The notes under the pieces were generated by a model. The model did not search any database. It was not told the DNA's origin and saw only the letters and a list, made by a program, of their open reading frames with translations. From NCBI GenBank assembly GCA_030522415.1, contig CM060109.1, positions 1,231,001 through 1,295,000 of the forward strand: DNA of 64,000 bases. Reading direction: 5' to 3'. Positions 55,980 through 64,000 of the stretch are shown piece by piece. The stretch comes from Channallabes apus. Lineage: Eukaryota; Chordata; Actinopteri; Siluriformes; Clariidae. The position numbers and the translations under genes are program-made. The first letter of the stretch is position 1; each line of letters begins with the position of its first letter.

Positions 55980-57390
55980 TTTTTCTGGTACAGTCTTTCC
56001 ACAAATGACCCGTTCTTAAACATCCGAAACAGAATCCGTTTCTTTTTAAGAATTCTACTTTGTCTTTGTGTGTCTTATCATTAAATTGGAAGCAATCGTC
56101 TAAGGTATGCTCCCCTTTGCAGTGTGCGCACGGGTTAGTAAAAGCGCTGACAGGTGATGTACCGGCATTCTTCATTGTAATCAATTCTTTGTGAATTTTA
56201 CCAACCTGTCCGTCCTTGGTTGCGACGCTGACCCTGGGTTTTCCTTGGCCCGTTTGTTTGGGTCCTTGAAGGGATGTGTGACAGGGTTTTCCCTCGCTGA
56301 TTGCGGCGTCCAAGTCCGTAGAGTGTGCGCTGCTCAGGTGCGCGTTGCTCAATTCTGTGACCGCGCTCTCGTTCGCAGGCTGCGCTCGGCTGTTGCATGT
56401 TGAGTTGGAGAGGTGAAAGTGCGCGCTGCTCGGGCGCGCGCTGCTCGATTCAATGAGTGCACTCTTGCTCTTGGGCGATCGGCTGTCGTATTTGCGATCT
56501 TGACGTTGAAGCACTCTTAATTTGGCATCATGCATAGCAAGCACCGTTTTGGTTTCCAGTCTGGGAGCGCATGCGCTACTTGGTTCGTTGACTGTGCTCT
56601 CTTTTACCGGCTTTCGGCAGCTGTCGTATTCAGGTTTGTGGCCCGTCCAAGGCGGGCTGCTCGAGCGTGTGCAGCTCGGGTCGATGACTCCGCTCTTTGA
56701 TGCAGGCTGTCGTTTTTTACAACTCTGATAAACCTGTAATTCAGCGTCGACAATTGCGAGCGCAGTTTCTAATTCCAACTTTTCTTTATCAGCTTTTAGT
56801 TGCTCTGCCTCAGCCTTTAATTCTGCTTCTTTTGCCTTTAATTGTGCTTCCTTCTGTTCTAACGCCCGCCGTTCTGCTAAGGCTGCTGCTTTAATCAACA
56901 AGGCTGCTCTGTTGGCTTCCGCTTTCTTTATTAGGGCTGAGGATGATGTAGAAGTTACAGACCTTTTGGATGCTGCCGTTGTCTGTGACACGCTGACGCC
57001 CGGCGAGACATCTTCGCGTATTCGCGACATCACAGAGTGGCTCTTAGTGTCCTTGGTGTCCGCTTTCCAGCGACCCACCGTAGCTATGAATTCTGTGCGG
57101 CCTTGAGCCTCAGGTGTGCCGCAAGCGACCTGATCGCGTCTGTGTTTGTCTTCATGAGTGTACACAAGCACATCAACGTTACTTCTCATGAAGGCCTCTC
57201 TCAGCTTCCCGTATTTGGGTCTGTACTCAGTTTCAAGGATGTCTAACTTACAGTACGTGCATAGTTCATGGGTGTCTTTAATGCAGTAGACGTTGCATTC
57301 AGTCGAATTCGCTTGCCTTTTCTTGCATCCAGCGCCTCGTTGAGGTTTTTTCTGTTCATCTCGTGGAGCGCCGTTAGGCTCCCCAGCCAA
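55900..57390 (-). CDS. BEL/Pao Gag protein
   Basis: 496 codons. The N-terminal part has a Cys-rich segment (YCIKDTHELCTYCKLDILET). Residues about 145-220 form a strong coiled coil (repeated Ala/Glu/Lys/Leu, KEAELKAEAEQLKADKEKLE), usual in BEL Gag for assembly. Residues about 225-390 are low complexity with imperfect repeats (SSSARPSSAHF, LSNAHLSSAHS). Residues about 425-485 carry zinc knuckles: CAHCKGEHTLDDC, CFGCLRTGHLWKDC (CCHC) and CSLCSKSHPSML. An upstream frame from 57422 (MPNNEDNAPGTWLGS) may be the true start, joined by a small shift. Ends in a different frame from Pol; whether by ribosomal shift or mutation is unclear. Confidence 0.8.
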   Translation of the reverse strand: MAGEPNGAPRDEQKKPQRGAGCKKRQANSTECNVYCIKDTHELCTYCKLDILETEYRPKYGKLREAFMRSNVDVLVYTHEDKHRRDQVACGTPEAQGRTEFIATVGRWKADTKDTKSHSVMSRIREDVSPGVSVSQTTAASKRSVTSTSSSALIKKAEANRAALLIKAAALAERRALEQKEAQLKAKEAELKAEAEQLKADKEKLELETALAIVDAELQVYQSCKKRQPASKSGVIDPSCTRSSSPPWTGHKPEYDSCRKPVKESTVNEPSSACAPRLETKTVLAMHDAKLRVLQRQDRKYDSRSPKSKSALIESSSARPSSAHFHLSNSTCNSRAQPANESAVTELSNAHLSSAHSTDLDAAISEGKPCHTSLQGPKQTGQGKPRVSVATKDGQVGKIHKELITMKNAGTSPVSAFTNPCAHCKGEHTLDDCFQFNDKTHKDKVEFLKRNGFCFGCLRTGHLWKDCTRKIVCSLCSKSHPSMLRSASHGAARYTC

Positions 57391-57507
57391 GTGCCGGGAG
57401 CGTTGTCCTCGTTGTTCGGCATGGTGAAGTTCGACGGCTATTCTCTTTCACTTTCCATTTCAGTGTTCACTTGTTTTCGTTCAAACAGCGGAAAAGCTTT
57501 AGACTTT

Positions 57508-58134
57508 TGTAGATGCGGATGGCTTATTTCACTAGTTTTGACGCGTAGCTAATGTCTTAAAGTTTCACTCACATGACAGAAGTCCGATCTCTTTGTCTTT
57601 TGTCGTTTATTTGTCAGCATCAAAGAATCAACACTTCATACAGTCGTCTTGAGTAAATCCACTGTTATTACAGACACCAGTTGCTGCATCTTGCAAATCT
57701 CTGAGTTTTACAACAACCTGTTTGCTGTATCTTGTAGATTACAATCTTGGCTTGGGTATCTAACAACACTCTTGTTGTTTCTTACTTTCCCAGCTTACGT
57801 TAGCTTACGGTTACAACAACCTCGTTGCTGTATTTTACATTTCTAGCTTACCGGGAGCTCTCACTAGCTGACGGTCTAAAGCTTGTGTTTCCGTAGCCTT
57901 CCAAATCTATACTGAGCTTTCTAGCATATCACAGTCACACAAATGCATGTAATAGTAGAATGACATCACAGACCAACCAACGATTATCAACTTATGATGC
58001 ATAACTAAGAAATATATAAAGCTTATGGCTTACTAATGAATAGAATAAGGTAGAATAAATGAAATAACAGCAAATAAAATAAACTAAAATAAACACAACA
58101 ACAAATTCATAAAAAGTGCGATATGGCACTTACA
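57508..58134 (-). repeat. BEL 5' LTR
   Basis: 627-bp copy of the 3' LTR. On the minus strand it ends CATCTACA, and the interior starts AAAGTCTAAAGC; no standard primer-binding site was recognised. Confidence 0.93.
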
Positions 58135-58135
58135 T

Positions 58136-59180
58136 TCAGCATAACAATGAAAACTAATACCATGCTTACGGATTATGTTGCGCAGAGGAAGCATGTAAAG
58201 GGAAAAAAGCAATGGGCCTAAAACTGAACCCTGCGGAACCCCAAACTCCACTAGAGAACATGCAGAGCAATCACCATTTAAGTCTACATACTGATAACGA
58301 TCAGTAAAATAGGATCTGAGCCAGGAGAGGGCTGTACCCTTAATTCCTACTACATTTTCTAATCTGCGAAGAGTAATACAAGCATAGTTACACAATCTTG
58401 ATCAGAGGCCAATAGGAGGTCATTTACTATGTTAACGAGTGCTGTTTCTGTGCTGTGATGAGGCCTAAATCCTGACTGATACAGTTCATATATGCTATTT
58501 CTATGTAGATATGAGCATAGCTGCTCTGCTACTATCTTTTCGAGAATCTTAGAGATGAAGGGGAGGTTAGCTACGGTATTAAATAAAAATCTAGGCTTAT
58601 TATTGTTATTTTCTATAAGAGTGGAGAGACATATTGATCTAGCTACATTAAGAGCTTTTCTATATTTCTGGATGCTCTCCTTCCATGCTATTTGAAATAC
58701 TATTAATTTAGTTTGACACCATTTACGTTCTAATTTCTGAGCGGTCTGTTTTAAAGTGCGTGTGTGGTCGTTATACCAGGGAGCAAATTTCTTACCTCTG
58801 ATAATTTTCCTTTTAACTGGAGCTACATTATCTAAGGTATAATGGAAGGTCGACTCTAAATATTCAGTCGCCTGATCGAGTTCTGTGGGGTCAGACGGTG
58901 ATCTAATCGAAGTTGATAACTCTGGGAGATTACTGATAAAACTCTGTATGGTAGTTTGTGCGAATGTATGTTTAATATGGTAGCACGGTGCTGTGCGTAA
59001 ATTATCACTATGACACACTTTAATTGAGACAAGATAGTGATCTGATATAACTTCAGACAGTGTAATTGTGAATATATTTTTTATTCCAGTATAGACATAA
59101 ATGCTGTTCTCAGAGGGTCTTCTGGATTCTCAAAATGAATATTAAAATCTCCAGCAAATAACACGCTGTCTACAGAAATG
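58136..59180 (-). pseudogene. L2 LINE copy 2, 5' part
   Basis: Minus strand from 59180: endonuclease fragment [20 protein letters not shown] with intact GDFNIH, then a deletion to [19 protein letters not shown]. The linker follows ([20 protein letters not shown]), then RT with a deletion before [76 protein letters not shown] and [11 protein letters not shown], where BEL interrupts the YADD codons. Confidence 0.85.
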
Positions 59181-59186
59181 ATTGCA

Positions 59187-59504
59187 TACAGATGTCGCCT
59201 TTAAGACTGCGCGTGTTTTCCCGCGAGAGGCCGCAATTTAGCGCGCGGCGTGCTGCGACTTGCCGGAGGCAACATTCGGGAATTTAAAATAAATGTGTTG
59301 TGCTTCACTGAATATCCGCCAGATGGCGCATTGAAGGACTTTATCTTAAAGCCGGTGGTCCGGGAAAGTCAGTTTCCCTATGTTTCCCCGGTGGCGGCAG
59401 ATTCAAATCATGACGTCACTCGCTACCTAACGCTGAGAAGGCGAACGAGGATTTTAACAGTTTTTCTCTCGCTTTAAAGTGTTTTTACAAACTTTTTGAA
59501 TTAA
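59187..59504 (+). repeat. hAT-like repeat, internally deleted copy
   Basis: CAGATGTCGCCTTTAAGACTGCGCG...GACTTTATCTTAAAGCCGG matches the 5' part of the 28-29 kb copy. It then jumps to GGTCCGGGAAAGTCAGTTTCCCTATG...CTAACGCTGAGAAGGCGAACGAGGATTTTAA, matching 29105-29247. The transposase segment is absent. Homology ends at TTAA (59501-59504), where another repeat begins. Confidence 0.75.
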
Positions 59505-59737
59505 AGGGGACCTACGGTGCTACATGGACTTTTTCAAGCTGTTTGGACTGCATTGTGTGTTAGGAGATTGTGTACACAACCACTCTACAATGATGAAGAG
59601 CCGCCCAGCGATTTTCTTTTAATTTAATAATATAAGATGCCCCTTCTGAAATCAGGCCGTTTTCAAAAGCCGCTCCTACTATAGTTGATTGACACTGGTG
59701 TTTTAGCAAAGACCCGCCCCGAGTGAAAAAACATCAT

Positions 59738-61340
59738 TAGAAGACATGGGATTAGTTTTCATTGTTATGCTGATGATACCCAATTATATATCTCAACTAA
59801 ACCAGACGAAATACCTAAGTTGTCTAGATTAACTGAGTGTGTCCAGGACATAAAAGATTGGATGACCAATAACTTTCTTTTATTAAATTCAGATAAGACA
59901 GAGATATTACTTATTGGCCCAAAAACCAGCACACAACAGCTTTCACAATTCAGCTTGCGCTTAGAAGGATGTACTGTTACTACCAGCTCAGCAGTAAAAG
60001 ACCTGGGCGTAATATTAGACAGTAACTTGTCTTTTGAAAATCACATTTCAAATATCACAAAAACAGCCTTTTTCCATCTTCGAAATATTGCTAAACTTAG
60101 GAACATCTTATCCGTATCTGATGCAGAAAAACTAGTTCATGCATTCATGACCTCTAGACTGGACTATTGTAATGCATTACTAGGTGGTTGTCCTGCATCC
60201 TCAATTAATAAGCTTCAGTTAATCCAAAATGCAGCCGCCAGGGTTCTCACTAGATCCAGAAAATATGATCATATAACCCCAATATTATCATCCCTGCACT
60301 GGCTACCTGTTCAGTTTAGAATAAATTACAAAATAGTATTACTTACATACAAGGCCTTAAATGGTTTAGCTCCCACATACCTAACCAGTCTTCTGATGCT
60401 CTACAATCCACCACGCGCCTTAAGATCACAAAGCTCCGGACTTCTGGTAGTTCCCAGAATTTCAAAATCTACAAAAGGGGGTAGGGCTTTTTCATATTTA
60501 GCTCCAAAGCTTTGGAATAGCCTTCCAGACAGTGTTCGGGGAGCAGACACGGTTTCTCAGTTCAAAAGTAGACTCAAGACGCATCTTTTTAATCTGGCAT
60601 ACACATAACTCATCCCATAATCTCATACTCCAGTACACCTATACCGAATGGCAACTACGCTAATTCTCCCCATCTGTTCTGTATTTCTCTACCCATCCCG
60701 AGGCATCGGGAGATTTTGCCAGCTTCAGTAGACAAAGGCCGACCCTGCGAGGTTCCTGAGGCATCCAGAGAAGGACCAGCTCCAGCTGGATTCAGCTTTA
60801 TGATGGTTGGAGCTACACATGCTGCTCCTGTGCTTCCAGTGATCCAGACCTCATCTGCCCTCTGCACCTACTGACTCGTCCCTATGCTGAACTGGTCTTC
60901 ATGTCAATTTAAATAATTTCTGTAATATTGAATTTTCACCTGCACAACACACAAGATGTTATATAATTTCTATCTGTTATCGCCCAAATGAGGATGGGTT
61001 CCCTGTTGAGTCTGGTTCCTCTCAAGGTTTCTTCCTAATGCCATCTCAGGGAGTTTTTCCTTGCCACCGTCGCCGTCACCCTTGGCTTGCTCATCAGAGA
61101 AATTTCATTCATTCGTCTCATTATTATTATCTGCACATTTTTCTCACACATCCACACTTTTCTTTTCTATAATAATTATTAGTATTATTTGTTTTTATTT
61201 ATTTATTTTCTATTATTATTATTATTATTATTATTATTTGTTTTTTTTTGTTAAATTTCTTTAATTTTTGTGAAGCTGCTTTGAGACAATGACCACTGTT
61301 AAAAGCGCTATATAAATAAAATTGAAAATTGAAAAAATTT
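59738..61340 (+). mobile_element. L2-type LINE copy 3, 5'-truncated
   Basis: Begins just before the RT active site ([16 protein letters not shown]) and runs to the L2 tail AAGCTGCTTTGAGACAATGACCACTGTTAAAAGCGCTATATAAATAAAATTG followed by A-rich repeats. Inserted in an A-run of the composite repeat. Confidence 0.88.
59743..60608 (+). pseudogene. L2 reverse transcriptase C-terminal part, open frame
   Basis: No stop from YADDTQLYIS (59763-59792) through LTECVQDIKDWMTNNFLLLN, SDKTEILLIGP, VKDLGVILDSNLSFENHI, EKLVHAFMTSRLDYCNALLG, LIQNAAARVLTRS, ILSSLHWLPVQFRINYK, GLLVVPRISKSTKGGRAFSY and KLWNSLPDSVRG to the stop at 60606-60608. It has the active-site Asp pair and the whole C-terminal domain, but lacks the endonuclease, fingers and most of the palm. 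Its openness makes it the youngest L2 here. Confidence 0.85.
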
Positions 61341-61423
61341 AAAAAAAAAGAGCCGTCGGCCATTGTTTTTCTACACTGGAGCAAAATGGCGCCTACATGA
61401 GTGTGGTGTGCAGTTTGTTGCTG

Positions 61424-61494
61424 TAGTGCGATGGTCTAGTGATTAGGATTCCGTGCTCTAACGCGGTAGCCCCGGGTTTGATTCCCCCTCAAGG
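61424..61494 (+). pseudogene. tRNA-Glu-like module in composite repeat copy 2
   Basis: GTGCGATGGTCTAGTGATTAGGATTCCGTGCTCTAACGCGG...CCCCGGGTTTGATTCC; equivalent to 17630-17693 but with a different anticodon-arm sequence. Confidence 0.55.
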
Positions 61495-61893
61495 CACATG
61501 GTTTTTGCACTACATATTTATAAAGTTTTTCTAAAAGTTCGCTTAGTAGACGAGGCGAGTGTGCTATGCTTCGGTAAGCTTTTCTGAGACCAGGAGAGAC
61601 TCAGTCAAACACACACACACACACACACACAATGCTTCGCGTGTATGATGTCCTATTCCCGGCATCTATATGACTCAGTCACACACACTCACACACGTTG
61701 TCTGTCAGAAAGGTCTCTGTTTATTAACAGCAAAAGATTGTATAAATATGTTTGACTAAACGCCTGTGCTATAGACATATGTTACTACAAATGAACCATT
61801 GTAAATGTCCTGGTGAGATCCCGAAAAAACAATGCTTCGCGTGTATAAGGTCGCGGGTTGAATAGCCGGCATTTCCAAGATGGCAACCATTAA

Positions 61894-61965
61894 TCCTCCG
61901 TGGTCTAGTGGTTAGGATACGGCGCTCTCAGCGCAGCAACTCGAGTTCGATTCCCGGTCTGGGAA
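61894..61965 (+). pseudogene. tRNA-Glu(CTC)-like module in composite repeat copy 2
   Basis: 72-mer TCCTCCGTGGTCTAGTGGTTAG...CTCTCAG...GAGTTCGATTCCCGG, nearly identical to 17142-17213. The T stem pairs at four of five positions and the acceptor stem is mismatched, so it is probably inactive. Confidence 0.65.
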
Positions 61966-62100
61966 GTCAAGAAAGTTTTACAACCAGATTCACATGTAAA
62001 ATTTTATATACATATATAACTATATATATATATATATATATATTTGAGTGCATAATAAAAATCTTACAAAATATAGGGAAAAAAAATATATATATATATA

Positions 62101-62842
62101 TATATATTTTACTTGATTTCTTTGATTGTTAATTTAATTAAGTAGATTTTACCTGACAATTACGGGTGCGTTTTACTTAATATTGGAGTAATAAATTTTA
62201 CTTAAAATCTATGTGTGCAAATTGTTAAGAGGATTTTATCAAGTAAATCTTACAAGTTCTTTTTTTCAGTGCATGGGTGAACACGATGATTTAAGAGTTT
62301 AATTAATATGTGTGTGTTTACCGTATAAACTTTTTTCTATGTACAGGTACAATCAGAAAAATGTTAACGATATATGTTAACAGCAATATAAACAACACAC
62401 CTATGAGGCTGGACAATGGAATAAACTGTGTGTGTGCCAATAATATTAAATGTTTATCTGTTAATTCTTTGACAATACTGCTGCTTTTTGTTGGAAACTG
62501 GCAGACATAAAAAATATGAAAAATACTTTAAATAAATATAATGGGGACGATGGGCTAAAGCCCCCCTAAAAATGGCCTAGCGATGCCCGTGTATATATAA
62601 TGAAAATATTATGTGTAAAGAAAATATAATTTATATATTCGTGTTTAATTACAAAAAAAAACATTTTAATGGTTAGTGATTGTTGCAGACATTCACATTA
62701 TTTTTGCGGGAAGAGCTTGGCTTGTACAGGCTACTCATCAGCAGTCGGCGCCCCGCTGTAACCAGCAGATCAAAGGAGCAGTTATCGGCTGACACGTGAC
62801 CCTAAGCACTTTATTGCTTTTCATCATGTTTTTTGCTGTCCA

Positions 62843-62909
<67 letters not shown>

Positions 62910-63104
62910 ATTCATGCATGTCTATATTTATGATCTAAAAAAATATATAAAAACATGTGATTTTTTTGAGTTATGAGTTGTTGTTTTTTATTATTCATAA
63001 GACAACCTTTAAGTTTTGTAAATATTCCAGTTATAGTGTGTTAAGTCTTTCTTAAATGGTTTTGAGAATTAGACCATCCAGCTAAGATCAATATTATTAA
63101 TATT
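62101..63104. other. Intergenic with TA microsatellites
   Basis: A long (TA)n lies at about 62843-62906. A GGGCTAAAGCCCCCC palindrome-like motif at 62552-62567 belongs to a dispersed repeat end (AAAATGGCCTAGCGATGCC). No gene seen. Confidence 0.5.
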
Positions 63105-63300
63105 AAGCATTTTATTTCTATTTATTCTATGCTTTGCTGGAGAAATACATTTTAGGCAGAGACGTCTCGGTCTTGTTAAATAGTTTTAAACCCCTGAATT
63201 GTGCCAATTTCCCCTCCGAAACCGGTTTGATAACTTCTCACCTATCAAAGGTGAGAAGAGGGACTGAGCTGTAACTGAGCGCACTTTCACGTTTTACTGT
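63105..63300 (-). repeat. hAT-like repeat fragment
   Basis: TTTTATTTCTATTTATTCTATGCTTTGCTGGAGAAATACATTTTAGGCAGAGACGTCTCGG...CAAAGGTGAGAAGAGGGACTGAGCTGTAACTGAGCGC matches 4895-5095 on the same strand, part of the hAT-like family. Confidence 0.75.
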
Positions 63301-64000
63301 AAAGACACACACACATACAGGCACGTGCAGAGGGGGGAGGGCACGCGCCCCTTTCCTCCAGGATTCCTCAAGCATGGGCGTAAATTTCATTAACAGTAGG
63401 GGGGGACAATAAATATAAAATTTCTCATGAGCAATTTTTGAAGGGGACACATATAATACAGTCAAATTGTACTTATAAAGATATGTCCCCACAGTGAAAA
63501 ACTTTGCTTCTATCATTATTATTGTAGCACGGAGACTGCACCATTATGGTTATTTTCAAAGTTTTTCTCAGGTTCAATGACAAAGCAGATTTTTCTTCAA
63601 AACTATTTATTGCATTGTTTATGTTGTTTACAGTCAAGCCATCAACATACAATAAAATGTAAACATGAGATCTAAACTAAAAACTGTGCTCCCTGTGCTG
63701 GTGCTGGCAATATCATCTCTGTGTTCTGCTGTCTCCGGCTCCCTCCCTGGTCCTGAATCTGCTCCTTCCTCTACTCTCACTGTCTCAGAACAGACTGACT
63801 CCTGAAGCAGAAAAAAATGCAGGAAAAGATGTTTTCCATACTCATACTAACTAACTTGTTTACATTACACTTGCTAAATTGAAAGATCACACTGTAAATT
63901 GGTGAGCCTATTACTTTCTACTAAACAGCCACAACTCAAAAAACATTAAAGAAATTGTTCACCCCCCAAAATTTTTTTTTAAATCCATCATTATCCCTTC
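63301..64000. other. Intergenic, nothing firmly recognised
   Basis: 63370-63500 (GGGCGTAAATTTC...GGGGGGGACAATA...GATATGTCCCCACA) looks like an end of a dispersed fish repeat. No ORF supported. Confidence 0.45.

Larger units (their letters stand above)
52895..58134 (-). mobile_element. BEL/Pao LTR retrotransposon, young, internally deleted
   Basis: LTRs at 52895-53521 (3' LTR) and 57508-58134 (5' LTR), both 627 bp, TGTAGATGCGG...GCACTTACA on the plus strand. I see one difference (AGAACAAGG versus AGAATAAGG). The 4-mer TCAG flanks both sides (52891-52894; 58136-58139, one base beyond the LTR end). The interior on the minus strand has a Gag ORF and a shortened Pol ORF. A complete BEL element would encode protease, full RT and integrase, which are missing here. 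An LTR relative lies at 3352-3699. Confidence 0.93.
59505..62100 (+). mobile_element. TTAA-ended composite repeat with tRNA-Glu-like modules, copy 2, split by an L2 LINE
   Basis: 59505-59737 and 61345-62080 together align, inverted, to 18020-16980: AGGGGACCTACGGTGCTACATGGAC, GATGCCCCTTCTGAAATCAGGC, AGACCCGCCCCGAGTGAAAAAA, then AGAGCCGTCGGCCATTG. Two tRNA-Glu-like modules, AATGCTTCGCGTGTAT repeats and CA tracts follow, ending in TA-rich sequence. The L2 LINE at about 59738-61340 interrupts it. Confidence 0.75.

Noticed and set aside
61894..61965. Functional tRNA-Glu gene
   Set aside because: Acceptor-stem mismatches, and a second copy with the same flanks inside a dispersed repeat, make it repeat-borne.

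Overview
The window looks like repeat-dense nuclear DNA of a teleost fish. No long host gene model crosses it. It carries a typical fish mix of mobile elements: L2-type and Rex1-type LINEs, Tc1-like, mariner, PIF/Harbinger and hAT-like DNA transposons, BEL/Pao and gypsy LTR elements, several tRNA-derived SINEs and many CA/GA/TA microsatellites. Nothing suggests bacteria, an organelle or a plasmid. The species cannot be fixed from sequence alone; an otophysan fish is only a guess, from a SINE and an L2 LINE that share a tail.

Layout. 1-3351: gypsy-type LTR element (left LTR cut by the window edge) whose single ORF joins a Gag region to an integrase zinc domain. It sits inside an older BEL-type LTR that continues to 3699. 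3.7-11.2 kb: relic repeats, namely hAT-like, gypsy integrase, two SINEs with clear target duplications, a diverged gypsy LTR and an L2 fragment. 11213-11953 (minus): the one good host-gene candidate, a secreted C-type-lectin-like protein with a Ser/Thr/Asn-rich repeat stalk. 13710-16061: a complete, young, minus-strand LTR element with no recognisable pol and a repeat-rich protein. 16.7-18.0 kb: a Rex1 tail, then a TTAA-ended composite repeat with two tRNA-Glu-like modules; an inverted, LINE-interrupted copy lies at 59.5-62.1 kb. 18416-18815: solo LTR with a perfect 5-bp duplication. 20.9-21.5 kb: L2 3' end. 23.1-24.7 kb: Harbinger relic. 25.9-27.4 and 29.6-31.2 kb: two complete Tc1-like elements. 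27.4-27.8 kb: duplicated SINE. 28.0-29.25 kb: hAT-like repeat with a transposase N-terminus. 32.3-32.5 kb: promoter-like patch. 33.7-36.1 kb: Rex1 LINE. 40.4-41.5 kb: LTR-like module and an unidentified ORF. 42.06-46.7 kb: long but decayed L2 LINE. 50.2-52.0 kb: mariner fragment and second Rex1. 52.06-59.18 kb: second L2 (minus strand) split in its reverse-transcriptase active site by a near-pristine BEL/Pao element. 59.7-61.3 kb: third L2.

The genes do not form a pathway. The window is best read as a history of nested insertions: gypsy into BEL LTR, BEL into L2, SINE into L2, L2 into a TTAA-ended repeat, that repeat into a hAT-like repeat, and Rex1 beside mariner. The youngest events are the BEL element (one LTR difference seen in 627 bp), the gypsy element (one in about 554 bp) and the 13.7-16.1 kb element (four in 352 bp). 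All three young LTR elements lack essential pol domains, so they probably moved by borrowing enzymes from full-length relatives elsewhere.
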